NCBI RefSeq assembly: GCF_025919725.1
Contig: NZ_CP081495.1
Coordinates: forward strand, 434,001 to 498,000
DNA: 64,000 nt
Direction of reading: 5' to 3'
Origin: Flavobacterium agricola
GTDB lineage: Bacteria > Bacteroidota > Bacteroidia > Flavobacteriales > Flavobacteriaceae
Below are positions 9,820-20,768 of the stretch, piece after piece. A model generated the notes under the pieces. That model saw nothing but the letters and a program-made list of their open reading frames with translations. It was not told where the DNA came from and did no database searches. The position numbers and the translations under genes were made by a program. Each line of letters opens with the position of its first letter. Within the stretch, counting starts at the first letter, position 1.

Positions 9820-10968
9820 TTATAAAATAGGATTTACAATCGTTTCTTTATTAAACTTATTAAAACCTGTTAGAATGATAACGTCATCAATAGCTAATCC
9901 GTCTACAACAATATATTTTTTATTAGCCGTACCATCAACTTTAATTTCTTGAAGTTTTACGGTGTTGTCTTTGTTTAGTAAGTAAACAAAAATTTTGTCT
10001 TGAATAGTTGTTGTTGCTTCTTGCGGAACTAAAATTACGCCGTTTTTAGATTCTCTTAATTTTATGGTTCCGGTGTTTCCAGAACGCATAATATCTTGCG
10101 AATTCGGGAAAGTTGCTCGTAAAGAAATAGATCCGGTACTTCGGTCAACCTGACCGTTTACAGCATCAACAATACCAGATTTGTTGTATTCTTTACCATC
10201 GGCCAAAATTAATTTAGCTTCAGGAATAATACTTCCTAACGAATTTTTAATAGAATCGTTAGCATTGTTTTTTGTAAAATATAAATAATCAGATTCACTC
10301 ATGCTGAAATAAACATAAACATCACTAACGTCTGTTAAAACGGTTAACGGCACTTTATCACCTTTGGTATTTAAGTTACCCACACGTTTAGGAATACGAC
10401 CAATATAGCCGCTAATAGGTGCTTTAATTAACGTAAAACCTAAGTTGATTTTTGCTGACGCAACTGCTGCTGAAGCACTTGCTAATGACGCTTTTGCAAC
10501 TTCGTAATTTGCTATAGCCGATTGCAATTGCACAGGCGCGATTACTTCGTTATCAATTAAAGGTTGTAAACGGTCAATTTCTAATTGCGCATTTTTTAGT
10601 TTTGCTTTTTCAACGTTTTCGCTAGCAATAGAATTGTTTAATATTTCTTGGTACGGCAATGGATTAATTTTGAATAAGGCTTGGCCTTTTTCTACATAAT
10701 CTCCTTCGTCTACATAAATTTCTTCTAAAATTCCTTCTGCAAACGATCTAATTTCTACGTTTAATTTACCTTCAATGGTACCAATATAATCTTTAACCAC
10801 AAAGGCTGTAGTTGTATCAATTTTTAATGCAGGCAAAGCCAATGCTTTGTTTTTATCTTCGTCATTTTTAGAAGCACCAAAATTACAGCTCTTTAAAGAA
10901 AGAGATAATGCTGTAAAACCAAGAATGGTACAAATAATATAAACGGTGTTTTTTGTTGTAAGTTTCAT
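9820..10968 (-). CDS. Periplasmic adaptor (membrane fusion protein) of the RND pump
   Basis: A 382-residue AcrA-like adaptor. It begins MKLTTKNTVYIICTILGF and has a lipoprotein-like cleavage region LSLKSC. It contains the lipoyl-type half motifs (EIYVDEGDYVEKGQALFKINP and, after the coiled-coil hairpin, FTLIKAPISGYIGR), then the beta-barrel and membrane-proximal domains. An ATG two codons upstream (10974) is also possible. It is first in the minus-strand operon adaptor-pump-channel, and the about 190 bp upstream presumably hold the promoter. Confidence 0.94.
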   Translation of the reverse strand: MKLTTKNTVYIICTILGFTALSLSLKSCNFGASKNDEDKNKALALPALKIDTTTAFVVKDYIGTIEGKLNVEIRSFAEGILEEIYVDEGDYVEKGQALFKINPLPYQEILNNSIASENVEKAKLKNAQLEIDRLQPLIDNEVIAPVQLQSAIANYEVAKASLASASAAVASAKINLGFTLIKAPISGYIGRIPKRVGNLNTKGDKVPLTVLTDVSDVYVYFSMSESDYLYFTKNNANDSIKNSLGSIIPEAKLILADGKEYNKSGIVDAVNGQVDRSTGSISLRATFPNSQDIMRSGNTGTIKLRESKNGVILVPQEATTTIQDKIFVYLLNKDNTVKLQEIKVDGTANKKYIVVDGLAIDDVIILTGFNKFNKETIVNPIL

Positions 10969-11165
10969 AAACAATAAGAATATCTATATCATATAACGCA
11001 ATTTAAATGCCAATTTAGATAATCTTTGTTGTTTTTTTGTTAATCAGCCTATTTATTGGGAGTTGGCTTGTTTGATTAAAGAAAAATGATAAGTTTTACG
11101 TGTAAACTTTATACATTTTATGTGTAAAAGAGGAAAAGGGGAATAAGGAAAAGAAAGAAGGAAAG

Positions 11166-11629
11166 TTACAAATACGCTTCGTCAATGTTCATATTATAAA
11201 CATCGATGCTAAGCGATACGTTTTTAGCTGTTAAAAGCTTTAAAGTTTTGCTAGAAATGTTGTAGCTGTGATTCCACATGTTTGTATATCCTGTAACTTC
11301 AATGTACGTTTCGTACTTATCTGTTAAAGGCAACCATACATTATTATCTTTAGGTAAATTTTTAAAAAAAGTTCTAAACCAGCATCTAAATTATCTATTT
11401 TAGTAACCGATTTTAAAGACCATTTGCCTGTATCAGCAACTCTGATTTTTTTTGACGAACCAAGTTCTAAAACTTCGTTCGCATTCCACGCAAAAGTTGG
11501 TTCTATACCAAGAGCCGTTGTGATTTCATTTTTATTTAATGCATCACTAACAAAAGTTAGTGTAATTTCTATAGAACAATCATCCAAATAATCGTTGGAC
11601 GTGTTGAACTTTAAATTTTCCAGAAACAT
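11166..11629 (-). pseudogene. DUF4279 protein gene with a 1-nt frameshift
   Basis: The frame from ATG 11629 reads MFLENLKFNTSNDYLDDCSI and later EPTFAWNANE and DTGKWSL, resembling DUF4279. It then loses homology after LDAGLELFLK. Adding one base in the adjoining T5/A7 runs (11359-11370) restores the frame NLPKDNNVWLPLTDKYETY and continues to TAA at 11166, about 154 residues, the normal family size. The stretch 11166-11629 is one base short of a multiple of three. The indel is in a homopolymer and the rest is intact, so it may be a consensus error and not a dead gene. The family function is unknown. Confidence 0.75.
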
Positions 11630-11879
11630 TTTATTTTAATGACAATTAATGAGTTATGAATTAGATAGTTTAAGGGGCCTCGAAATTATACAATTTATCT
11701 TGAATTACAATGCTTTATTTATCAAAAATAATGCTAATCTAATTTTAAATATTAAATATAACGGTTAACCGAATTAAAAATTATAAAAAAATAAATATTT
11801 CTTAAAGTTATTTATAAAATAGATTATCTTTAAAAACGGAACAGCTTTTGATGTATCGTATTACAAACTATAAGTTACA

Positions 11880-12575
11880 ATGAAAAAATTATTGCTTTTG
11901 CTTATCTCATGCTGTGGAACCCTTGCAGGATGGGCGCAAAAAGATAATAATGCTACTAGCGTTATTATACCGAAAGCTATGGATCGCGATCAAAATGTAA
12001 GTAAATCGCCAGCTATTCGATTTGAAAAAACAGAAACAAAATCTAAATTTAATCCAATAGAATTTGAACCGATTGAAGTTAAGTCACAGTATAAAATTGA
12101 AAAACCAAATTCTGGATATTTAATTGGTGATAAAGATAAAAATAAGTTCAACCAAGATGAAAAATTTACCATGCCATACCAATTACAACGTGATATTGTT
12201 GTAAAAAGTAATATTAATGAAGATGATAGCAAGGTTTTTAGACGCAATCAATCTTTTGGCGAATTACGAACTACTGCCAATTCGGTTAAACTTATGTTTA
12301 AAGATTATGCTGCCGTAGATGGCGACCGGATTAAAATTATGGTAAACGGATTAACCGTTCGTGCGGACGTATCTTTAATTGAAGTTTATCAAACGGTAGA
12401 AATTGGTTTAACTCCTGGATTTAATAAGGTAGAGTTTGAAGCCCTAAACCAAGGTTATTCAGGACCAAATACCGCACAATTTAAAATTGTGGACGATACC
12501 GGAAAGCAAATGCTAGAAAATAGATGGGATTTGGCTACCGGGTTTAAAGCTTCTATTTTAATTATTAAGGAATAA
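11880..12575 (+). CDS. Secreted conserved hypothetical protein
   Basis: A 231-residue protein with signal peptide MKKLLLLLISCCGTLAGWAQ. The mature part is charged and Asn-rich. The C-terminal 110 residues look like a beta-rich domain (GDRIKIMVNGLTVRADVSL...LTPGFNKVEFEALNQG), the sort of pattern seen in Bacteroidetes envelope proteins that describe a ligand or carbohydrate-like fold, but I do not recognise a named family. It is preceded by 250 bp without a gene and followed after 73 bp by an HdeD-like gene. Confidence 0.7.
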   Translation: MKKLLLLLISCCGTLAGWAQKDNNATSVIIPKAMDRDQNVSKSPAIRFEKTETKSKFNPIEFEPIEVKSQYKIEKPNSGYLIGDKDKNKFNQDEKFTMPYQLQRDIVVKSNINEDDSKVFRRNQSFGELRTTANSVKLMFKDYAAVDGDRIKIMVNGLTVRADVSLIEVYQTVEIGLTPGFNKVEFEALNQGYSGPNTAQFKIVDDTGKQMLENRWDLATGFKASILIIKE

Positions 12576-12648
12576 ATCATTTATCTTCTAGTCATACACT
12601 AAAAGTTATATTTTTTAGTTTAACTAATATAATTTAAAAACTAAAAAA

Positions 12649-13209
12649 ATGACTTTTACAAAATCAATTAAAAATTCAATCAAACATTGGTGGGTACCTT
12701 TGTTAGCAGGTTTACTATTTATTTTTATGGGAGCTTATAGCTTTTATAGCCCGATGACCGCGTACGAAAGTTTAACTATTGTATTTACTATTACTTTTTT
12801 GTTTTCTGGTTTGTCAGAAGTTTCATTCGCAATTGCAAATCGTCATGAAATAGATAATTGGGGATGGACTTTGGCTTGGGGATTATTAACTGCCGTAATT
12901 GGTTTTATTTTATTTGTACGCCCTTTAGAAAGCATGGAAGTTTTAGCTTATTTTATTGGATTCTGGGTTTTATTCCGCTCGGTTTCTGGAATTAGTTATT
13001 CAATTGATTTAAAACATTACGGTACACCAAATTGGGGCAGTTTATTAGCTTTATCTATTTTAGGTGTTTTTGTTGGTTTAATTATGATTTTAAACCCAGT
13101 TTTAGCCGGATTTACTGCTGTTATTTGGTTAGGATGTGGTTTAGTAATTGTAGGTGTTTTTGCTATTGCTTTGGCATTTAATTTAAAAGGTTTAAAAGCT
13201 AAAAACTAA
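12649..13209 (+). CDS. HdeD/DUF308 family membrane protein
   Basis: A 186-residue, very hydrophobic protein with about six membrane spans. It shows the DUF308 repeat pattern: W..PLLAGLLFIFMGAYSF, an FLFSGLSEVSFAIANR segment, GWTLAWGLLTAVIGFILF and a second GFWVLFRSVSG repeat. In E. coli, HdeD is an inner-membrane protein of the acid-resistance island; the role in Bacteroidetes is untested. It ends at a strong bidirectional terminator shared with the convergent aminotransferase. Confidence 0.88.
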   Translation: MTFTKSIKNSIKHWWVPLLAGLLFIFMGAYSFYSPMTAYESLTIVFTITFLFSGLSEVSFAIANRHEIDNWGWTLAWGLLTAVIGFILFVRPLESMEVLAYFIGFWVLFRSVSGISYSIDLKHYGTPNWGSLLALSILGVFVGLIMILNPVLAGFTAVIWLGCGLVIVGVFAIALAFNLKGLKAKN

Positions 13210-13223
13210 ATACCTTGATATAA

Positions 13224-13258
13224 AACAAAAAAGTCCGATTTTAAATCGGACTTTTTTT
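13224..13258 (+). terminator. Bidirectional terminator, hdeD-like/aminotransferase
   Basis: AAGTCCGATTT and AAATCGGACTT form a perfect stem with almost no loop, flanked by an A-run and a T-run. It lies between two convergent genes. Confidence 0.9.
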
Positions 13259-14450
13259 ATTTGTTATATTGTGCTAAAGCTGCTTTTAAAATTTGTACAG
13301 ATTTAATAATATCTTCTTTATTTAAAACGTAAGCAATTCGTACTTCATCCAAACCAACTCCTGGTGTAGAATAAAAACCTGCTGCTGGTGCAACCATAAC
13401 TGTTTCGTTATTCAACTCAAAACTTTCTAATAACCATTGCGCAAAATCATCAGCGTTTTGTACCGGTAATTTTACAATACAATAAAAAGCACCTTTTGGT
13501 TTAGAAACTACAACACCATCAATTTTTTGTAATTCAGTAATTAATGTATCTCTTCTATCTTTATATTCAGCAATAACTTCTTCAAAATATGATTGAGGTG
13601 TATCCAATGCAGCCTCTGAAGCAATTTGTGCATAAGTTGGTGGTGATAAACGTGCTTGGGCAAACTTCATGGCAGCAGCCATAACTTCTTTATTCTTAGA
13701 AACAATGCAACCAATTCGTGCTCCGCACATGCTGTAACGTTTAGAAACCGAATCAATCATAATAGCATGCTGTTCAATGCCTTTTACGTTCATTACAGAA
13801 AAATGTTTTTCTGATGCATCGTAAATAAATTCGCGGTAAACCTCGTCAGCAATTAAAAATAAATCATGTTTAATTACTAGTTCTGCCAATTGATTAATTT
13901 CAGCCTTAGAATATAAATATCCGGTTGGATTACCTGGGTTACAAATTAAAATAGCTTTTGTTTTAGGCGTAATTAACTTTTCGAAATCTGCAATTGCAGG
14001 TAAAGCAAATCCGTTTTCAATACCAGAAATTACCGGAACAACTTTAACGTCAGACGAAACTGCAAATCCGTTATAATTGGCATAAAATGGTTCAGGAATA
14101 ATAATTTCATCATCTTTATCCATTGTAGAACCTAAAGCAAATAATAAAGCTTCGAGAACCACCGGTAGTAATAATTAAATCATCTTTAGTTACCTCAATG
14201 CCTTGTTCTTGATATTTAGCTGCAAGTTTTGTGCGGTACGAATCAAATCCGGCAGAATGGCTATATTCTAAAACCGTAATGTTAGCATTTTTAACAGCTT
14301 GTAAAGCAACTTCTGGGGTTTTTATATCGGGTTGTCCAATGTTTAAATGATAAACTTTATTTCCTCTTTTTTTGATGCTTCTGCGAACGGAACCAATTTT
14401 CTAATTGGCGATTCTGGCATCAATTTTCCTTTAGCTGAAATTGTTGGCAT
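13257..14450 (-). pseudogene. PLP-dependent aminotransferase (AspC-like), broken by two 1-nt indels
   Basis: The three reading frames together encode about 397 residues of a class I/II fold-type I aminotransferase. The N-terminus MPTISAKGKLMPESPIRKL runs from ATG 14450 to a stop. One missing base in the A7 run (T7 at 14367-14373 on the plus strand) restores HLNIGQPDIKTPE. One extra base (G at 14154) then breaks the GGSEALLFALG segment. From 14153 to 13257 the frame is open and includes NPGNPTGYLYS, the PLP Lys in SVSKRYSMCGARIG and the C-terminal domain. The two indels cancel, since the total length is divisible by three. All motifs are intact, so sequencing error is as likely as real loss. 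Confidence 0.82.
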
Positions 14451-14560
14451 AATAAGTAATTTGAGTATTAATTTTAAGCAAATTTGCGTATTTTTTTTAA
14501 TATTTCCACTTCAATTGTACTAAAATTGTCAGCTAAAATTGGATTGATGAGGATTAAAAA

Positions 14561-15925
14561 TTAAATAGTTAACGAAAAAACCTGGGTTTCGGGTTTGTTT
14601 TTTAACAAACGTAAGTCAAAAGCCATGCAAATATTACGAATAAAAGGTTTTCCGATTTCAGTAACGCGCAATTTTTGGTTCTCAATTATAATAAGATTAT
14701 CAGCAATTAATTCGCGCAAATGCATTTTTATTTGATTTAATTCGGGCAACTGCATAGCTGGTTCTTCCCAATTGGTTTCAAAATGGCACATTATATTTAA
14801 AATATGCTGACGTACTATTAAATCTTCTTCCGTTAAATAATGACCTTTTAAAATGGGTAATTCATTTTTATCTAAAGCGGCATAATATTGCTCAATTTCT
14901 TTCTCGTTTTGCGCAAAAGCATACCACGAATCGCTAATTGATGAGGTACCTAGCCCAATCATTACTTGGGTTTTAGAATGTGTGTAACCCATAAAATTAC
15001 GATGTAATTTTTTTGCTATTGCAGATTGATACATGCTATCTGTTTTTAACGCAAAATGATCCATGCCAACTTCCTCATAACCTTTTTCTAAAAGCAGTTT
15101 TTTCCCTACCTCGTACAACTCACGTTTAGCGGTATCTTTTGGTACATCTTCATCTTTAAAACCGCGTTGACCGTTTCCTTTAATCCAAGGCACGTGCGCG
15201 TAGGAATAAAAAGATAAGCGATCGGGATTTATAGATTTTGTTTTTTCTATGGTATCAATTATATTTTCTAATTTCTGAAAAGGCAAACCAAAAACCAAAT
15301 CGTGTGAAATTGAGGTGTATCCAACTTCTTTTGCCCATAAACTTACTTTTGCAACGTTATGAAAGGGTTGCATTCTGTTAATAGCTTGTTGTACGTTGGG
15401 GGCATAATCTTGTACACCAAAACTTACTCGTCTAAAACCTAAGTTGTATAGCGTTACTAAATGTTTACGTGTGGTATTGTTAGGATGCCCTTCAAAACTA
15501 AATTCGTGTTCGGGATGAATTTTAGCGGTGCTAAAAATTCCGGTAAGTAGAATCTCTAAATTTTCTGGCGAAAAAAAAGTTGGAGTTCCGCCGCCTAAAT
15601 GAATCTCTTTAATAATGGGTTTTTCTGGCAACAAATCGCAATACATTTGCCATTCTTTTAATACGTATTTTATGTACGGATTTTCAACTTCATGACGTTT
15701 GGTAATGCGTTTATGACAACCACAAAATGTACATAAGCTTTCGCAAAAAGGTAAGTGAATGTATAAGGAAATTCCTTGTGATTGGTTGGTTGCCTCGAAC
15801 GATTTTTGCAAACTATCAATCCATTGTTGGGTAGTAAAATGCTCGTGCTCCCAATACGGAACAGTGGGGTAGCTGGTATACCTTGGCCCTGGAACATTGT
15901 ACTTTTTTATTAAAGAAGAAGTCAT
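14561..15925 (-). CDS. hemN: Oxygen-independent coproporphyrinogen III dehydrogenase
   Basis: A 454-residue radical-SAM enzyme that converts coproporphyrinogen III to protoporphyrinogen IX in anaerobic haem synthesis. The [4Fe-4S] cluster motif CESLCTFCGC is at residues 61-70, with the extra fourth Cys typical of true HemN and unlike HemW. The SAM-binding LGGGTPTFF follows. The length matches HemN. The family N-terminus KYNVPGPRYTSYPTVP is present, which separates it from the HemW haem chaperones. It is transcribed as a single gene on the minus strand. Confidence 0.95.
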   Translation of the reverse strand: MTSSLIKKYNVPGPRYTSYPTVPYWEHEHFTTQQWIDSLQKSFEATNQSQGISLYIHLPFCESLCTFCGCHKRITKRHEVENPYIKYVLKEWQMYCDLLPEKPIIKEIHLGGGTPTFFSPENLEILLTGIFSTAKIHPEHEFSFEGHPNNTTRKHLVTLYNLGFRRVSFGVQDYAPNVQQAINRMQPFHNVAKVSLWAKEVGYTSISHDLVFGLPFQKLENIIDTIEKTKSINPDRLSFYSYAHVPWIKGNGQRGFKDEDVPKDTAKRELYEVGKKLLLEKGYEEVGMDHFALKTDSMYQSAIAKKLHRNFMGYTHSKTQVMIGLGTSSISDSWYAFAQNEKEIEQYYAALDKNELPILKGHYLTEEDLIVRQHILNIMCHFETNWEEPAMQLPELNQIKMHLRELIADNLIIIENQKLRVTEIGKPFIRNICMAFDLRLLKNKPETQVFSLTI

Positions 15926-16116
15926 AGTTTTGGTTGTTTTAACAAAAATAAACTAGCTTTTATGTTTTAAAAATGATAATTGTCAGCGCCATAAAACAAA
16001 AAAACATACAAATTTTTAACAAAAAAAATAATATTGTATACTAAAATGCGTTATCTTTTTATATTGAAAACACATTTAATTGATTATTTTTTTACGTTTT
16101 TTTATTTTGAGTTTAT

Positions 16117-16152
16117 CGAATAAAGCACAGCCTTATGCTGTGCTTTTTTTTA
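16117..16152 (-). terminator. Hairpin 3' of the BspA-like gene
   Basis: AAAGCACAGC and GCTGTGCTTT form a 10-bp stem with a 5-base loop. The long T-run follows on the plus strand, although no plus-strand gene ends here. On the minus strand, which the upstream gene uses, the trailing bases TTTATTC are a weaker T-tract. It probably ends the BspA-like gene. Confidence 0.6.
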
Positions 16153-16908
16153 TGTAAAAAAGTAATAACCTAATAAACCTAAAACTGCAGCAGCTGCAAG
16201 AATTATTTTTAAGGTATTTGACATGCCATGGTTTTTTAAATTCTCGGCTCCTAAACAAGTAATGCTTTGTTCTGGCGTATTAAAAATGGCATCTTTATGA
16301 ATGGCACTGCCTAAATTCCAATTGGTTAAATCTTGATTAAAATTAGTTGCCCCGTAAAACATATGCGAAACTGATATTGTATTAAAAACATCCCAATTGC
16401 TTATGTTTTGATTAAAGCTTTTGGCATTGTAAAACATGTACGACATGTCAGTTACCTGATTTACATTCCAATGAGAAATGTTAGAATTAAAATGCGTTGC
16501 ATTTTTAAACATGCCTTTTAAAGATGTATCTTCAGAAAAATGTGGAGCATCGGTTGCGCTTATTTTAAAATCTTGTAAATCAAAAAATAGAAATGACAAC
16601 ACCGGGTGCCATTTTATATCACCCCATTGTAAAACATCTAAAAATTGATTGTCCGGATCTACATTACCTAAATGCTTCACTTTAAAAATCTGTGTGCTGT
16701 AAATTAAAAGTTTATAAATTCCGCTATCAGGAAAAGTAATTTCAGTTTTTCCGTCATTACCTGTTGCTTGGGTAATAATTTCATTGCTGTTTTCTGGCTG
16801 AATAACGTAAGCGTAATCATTTTCGGTTTCTAAAACTAATGTTTTTTTGGCACCGATTTTCCATAGCATGATAAACGGCTTATTTTTAGGCGTAGGATGA
16901 TTTGACAT
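16150..16908 (-). CDS. BspA-like/DUF285 repeat protein with C-terminal membrane anchor
   Basis: A 252-residue protein. An N-terminal Ig-like part (about 1-85) is followed by three or four DUF285 repeats of about 25 residues (MFKNATHFNSNISHWNVNQV, MFYNAKSFNQNISNWDV, MFYGATNFNQDLTNWNL). A hydrophobic C-terminal segment, LKIILAAAAVLGLLGYYFF, serves as an anchor. There is no signal peptide, so the topology is uncertain. Such repeats usually mediate protein-protein contact on cell surfaces. The repeat number is small compared with typical family members. Confidence 0.8.
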   Translation of the reverse strand: MSNHPTPKNKPFIMLWKIGAKKTLVLETENDYAYVIQPENSNEIITQATGNDGKTEITFPDSGIYKLLIYSTQIFKVKHLGNVDPDNQFLDVLQWGDIKWHPVLSFLFFDLQDFKISATDAPHFSEDTSLKGMFKNATHFNSNISHWNVNQVTDMSYMFYNAKSFNQNISNWDVFNTISVSHMFYGATNFNQDLTNWNLGSAIHKDAIFNTPEQSITCLGAENLKNHGMSNTLKIILAAAAVLGLLGYYFFT

Positions 16909-17065
16909 GAGTGTTTTGTTAAGAATATATAACGCTACATTGCGCTATTATAGTTTGTTTTGTTTTTACAATTATGGGTTCAATATAATAAATAACCTTA
17001 AAAGGAAGAAACTTTCTTGCCTTTTAAGGTTATTAATTGTAGCAAAATAATTGCGGTTGTATGTA

Positions 17066-19082
17066 TTATTTTAATCTGTGATTGGCATTGCTGCTAATAA
17101 ACATTTCGTTTTTTTCTTCTGAGATGATTTCTAGAAAACGATCGTAATGTTTTAATACGTCTGAAATTAATTCGTTTTTGGTAAACAATTGAACATCGTA
17201 ACCTTCACGATCGTCCCCAAAATACGATTTCGGATAATACGTATCGGTTTCTTTAATATCCGGTAAATTTTCTTCGGTTAACAAATAATCAGAAACAATT
17301 TTACGTTCGTTTTTAACTCCGTATTTAAAATTGTTAACCATATCGTGCTTAATTTCAATTTCTATACGTTGCTGGTCTTCAAAAGTGTTAATTTTTGCCT
17401 CTATGTTATTTTTAGCAAATTCTTGTTCTAATTCTTCAAAAGCAGCTTTTACTTTGGTATTAATAAAGTTGGTTACGGTTTTATCGTCTTTAAACGAAAT
17501 AATTTGTTTTAAACGTTCTTTCCAAATGGTTCCGGACCACGGTACGGTAGATACCGAAAAATCTTTTTCGTAATAACTGCTATCAATAGAAAGGGCTTTT
17601 ACTAAGCTTACAATAAACAATAACATGATTACAGCAAATGGTAAGGCTGTAATTAAGGTCATACTTTGTAAAGCATTTAATCCGCCTGCGTTTAATAATA
17701 ATAAGGCTAAAACGGCTAATAAAATTCCCCAACTTACGGTTTGCCATTTAGGCGAAATACGTGCGTTTTTTGTTGCTATGCTATTCATTACATACAAACC
17801 AGAATCGGCTGAGGTAACAAAGAAAATAATGATAATGCTAATGGTTAAATAGTTAGTTATTTGACTAAAAGGTAAAAAATCAAAAAACTCAAACATTAAA
17901 GCATCTGGATTGATAGATAACAAACTTAAAGCTCCGTCGGCTACGTTAATATCTAACCAAATGGCTGTGTTACCAAAAACCGACATCCAAATGAAGTTGA
18001 ATAAAGTTGGTATTAATAATACAGCGGTAATAAATTCACGAATGGTTCGTCCACGAGAAATTTTTGCAATAAATAAACCTACGTAAGGTGCCCAAGAAAT
18101 CCACCATGCCCAATATAAAATGGTCCAATCGTGAAACCAAGGTTGAATGGTATCGTTATAGGCATGCGTGCTAAATGTTAAATTGAAAAAGTTAGAAATA
18201 TAGGTTCCTAATCCTTCAGTAAAACTACCAATTAAAAATACGGTTGGTCCGAAAATAAGTACAAAGGCCAATAAAACAACTACGGCAATAATATTTACCG
18301 AACTTAATATTTTTACGCCTTTATCTACCCCCGCTAACTGCTGATAAGATTGATAAAGTGACCAAAATAGAAACAATGATTACTTGGCTTATGATGCTGT
18401 TTTCTGAAATAATACCTAAGGTATATAACCCTGAACTAATCTGTACTACCCCAAAACCTAAGGTTGTAGTAATACCAAAAAACGTACTACAAAGGGCAAA
18501 AACATCAATTGCATTTCCCCATTTCCCTTTAATTTTATCTTTTAAAATAGGGTAAAAGCAGCTTCGTAAAGAAAGTGGTAAGCTGTAACGGTAAGTAAAA
18601 TAAGCTAAGGCTAAACCAACCACGGCATAAATGGCCCAAGCGTGAATGCCCCAGTGAAAAAACGTATACATTTGGGCATCTTTAGCTCTTTGTATTACAT
18701 CATTGCCCGAAAAAACTTCGTTAGAAAAATGTTGCATGGGCTCTGCCACACTAAAATACATCAATCCAATTCCCATTCCGGCAGCAAAAAGCATCGAAAT
18801 CCAGGTAAAATAGGAATAGTCAGGTTTACTGTTGTTTTTACCCAACTTAATATCGCCGTATTTACTAAATACTAAGTAAAACAAAAAGAATATAAAAATG
18901 GTTACAGCCCAAACATAAACCCAATTTAGGTTTATGAAGATGAAGTTTTTTATAACGTTAAGTAAGTTTTCGGTAACATTTGGAAAAATTGCTGCAAGCA
19001 AGCAAACTCCTATTATAAATATTAAACTGGGTATAATTACCCATTTACTAAACGTTGTTCGAATTCTTGGTAATTTTGGCAT
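17066..19082 (-). pseudogene. BCCT-family (betaine/choline/carnitine-type) transporter with a 1-nt frameshift
   Basis: Two overlapping frames (19082-18321 and 18376-17066) encode the two parts of one 671-residue BCCT transporter. The first ends ILSAVSGGR and the second continues GVDKGVKILSS. Removing one C from the C5 run at 18328-18332 joins them. The substrate-site pattern FFHWGIHAWAIYAVVGLALAY is present, as are twelve hydrophobic segments and a long hydrophilic C-terminal tail (about 180 residues) like the osmosensing tail of BetP/BetT. Transporters of this family take up compatible solutes. The indel is in a homopolymer, so a consensus error is likely. Confidence 0.85.
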
Positions 19083-19313
19083 GTAAATGTTTTTTTAATG
19101 AAATAAATAGTAAAATTCGCTGCAAAATTATAAAAAATGCAAACTTTAGAGAAATAAATAACTTTTTTTTTGAAATTACTATTCAATTTGTATTCTTTAT
19201 AAATTAACTTTTATACCATTATTAACGTTTAAATGCGTTAATTCTTGTCTTGATTTTAAAATATAATTTCAAAAAAAATTAAGCGTATTGCAAACATTTT
19301 TGCTTAAATAAGT

Positions 19314-19622
19314 TTATTTATTTTTATAGTTGATTAAATAAATGATTGCTGTAAAAAAGCTAAACATTATAAAACCAATGGTCCATAAAACCTTTTTAGA
19401 ACTTGTTAGTTTAGTTGATTTATTTACAAGGTAAATTCCCATAATTATGTAAGTTATTGATGCAATTATGCCAATTGTAAGAAAAGCAAACGCACTTTCT
19501 AGGTGATTCAACTTCATAATAGCACCTAGAACCGAAGAAAAAATAGAAACTGTGAATGCAATTATAAATGTCCTTTTTAAAGCTGCCATTTCTGTTTTTT
19601 TATGCAAGTTTAAGTGTTTCAT
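19314..19622 (-). CDS. Small three-helix membrane protein, unknown
   Basis: A 102-residue protein with a short charged N-terminus and three hydrophobic segments (about 15-35, 42-65 and 78-98), ending LINYKNK. Codon use is like its neighbours. I do not recognise a family. About 230 bp without genes lie on each side. Confidence 0.6.
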   Translation of the reverse strand: MKHLNLHKKTEMAALKRTFIIAFTVSIFSSVLGAIMKLNHLESAFAFLTIGIIASITYIIMGIYLVNKSTKLTSSKKVLWTIGFIMFSFFTAIIYLINYKNK

Positions 19623-19863
19623 AAAATTAATTTTTGTTTTATAATTGAAAATAGTGCTTTTTTATTGTAAATAAGCTTAAAATTGAATTAATATAATTAA
19701 TAAACACAACCAAATTTGTTTAATTACTTAAATTGTTGTTTTTTTTTACATTGAATTAATGCATTTGTATTCGTAAATACTTATTTTAACTTAAAATTCA
19801 AGTAATGCAATATCATGTGTTTTTATACGTTCCAAAGTTGTACATATTTAAAACATTTAAAAC

Positions 19864-20656
19864 ATGATTAAAGTCATTTTAATTTTATTAGCTTTTTTTT
19901 TCTTTTAATGAGTTTTTTGCACAAAATGGAGTTGGAATTAATACAATTAAACCGACAGAAAGTTTTCAAGTAAATGGTACATCGAGAATTACGGAGTTAC
20001 CTAAGCATCTTAAACAAAAATCTATTTCAACATTACCCGATGGTACAGCGTCTGATCAAAAAAATCAAGATTTTATTGCTGTTAATACTGTAGTTGTTGA
20101 TGCTAATGGTGTTTTAGGAATTGTTGAAGGCTTACCAGAAATAGATATCCCAGAAGTAAAATCAATCGAGTACACAGCTACAACATCAATAATAGACGAT
20201 AATGTGCGTGAAAATTCATTAACAATAATTGGAAATATTGCTGTTTATTTTGACGCTAAAAAGGGAGATGCTGGAGGAAGACCTGTAAGATTTGCTTTGC
20301 TTAATGACGTTAAAGATAATGTAGTTGTAAACCAAATGAAATTAGGATCAGGTGGAGGAACTTATGGAAAGAATGAAAGTTTTTTAAGTGTTCGTCCTAA
20401 TAACTCAAGCAACATAAAAAACACAATACCAGCATATAACTCTACAGATCAAACGTTTTGGCATATAATTTCTGCAGAGCAGCCACATATTGGTAATCGT
20501 GATTACATTCAATATATGATATCATTAATAAATTCTAGAGAAGTATATAGGTTAACAGCAATTGTTAATAATACTATAACTGCTACTGCTGAACATCCTA
20601 CGGCTAGTGATGCGCTTGTTACTTTTTTTATTGAACGTTTAACGAATAAACAATAG
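19864..20656 (+). pseudogene. Secreted protein with tail-fibre-like N-terminus, 1-nt frameshift in the signal peptide
   Basis: ATG 19864 begins MIKVILILLAFF and then hits a stop within a T9 run (19893-19901). With one T fewer the frame reads on as SFNEFFAQNGVGINTIKPTE and runs open to 20656, about 263 residues. The restored N-terminus is a signal peptide ending AQ, followed by GVGINT..P..SFQVNGTSRI, a motif often seen in Bacteroidetes surface and tail-fibre-like proteins. The downstream part resembles no family I know. The total length has one extra base. The gene is the last chromosomal gene before the prophage and is followed by a terminator. Confidence 0.65.
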
Positions 20657-20727
20657 GTAAATTATTTTTTTTAATTTTGCTAATTATAGCACATAATTTG
20701 CAGAACAGTCTGCAACTGAAAAGAATA

Positions 20728-20768
20728 AAAAAACGCAACTTGTTATTTAGTAACGAGTTGCGTTTTTT
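20728..20768 (+). terminator. Terminator at the chromosome/prophage boundary
   Basis: AAAACGCAACT and AGTTGCGTTTT bracket TTGTTATTTAGTAACG, giving a long stem (including one G-T pair) followed by six T. It ends the upstream secreted-protein gene. Confidence 0.88.

Noticed and set aside
16117..16152. Terminator of a plus-strand gene
   Set aside because: The T-run favours the plus strand, but no plus-strand reading frame ends nearby, so it was assigned to the minus-strand BspA-like gene with lower confidence.
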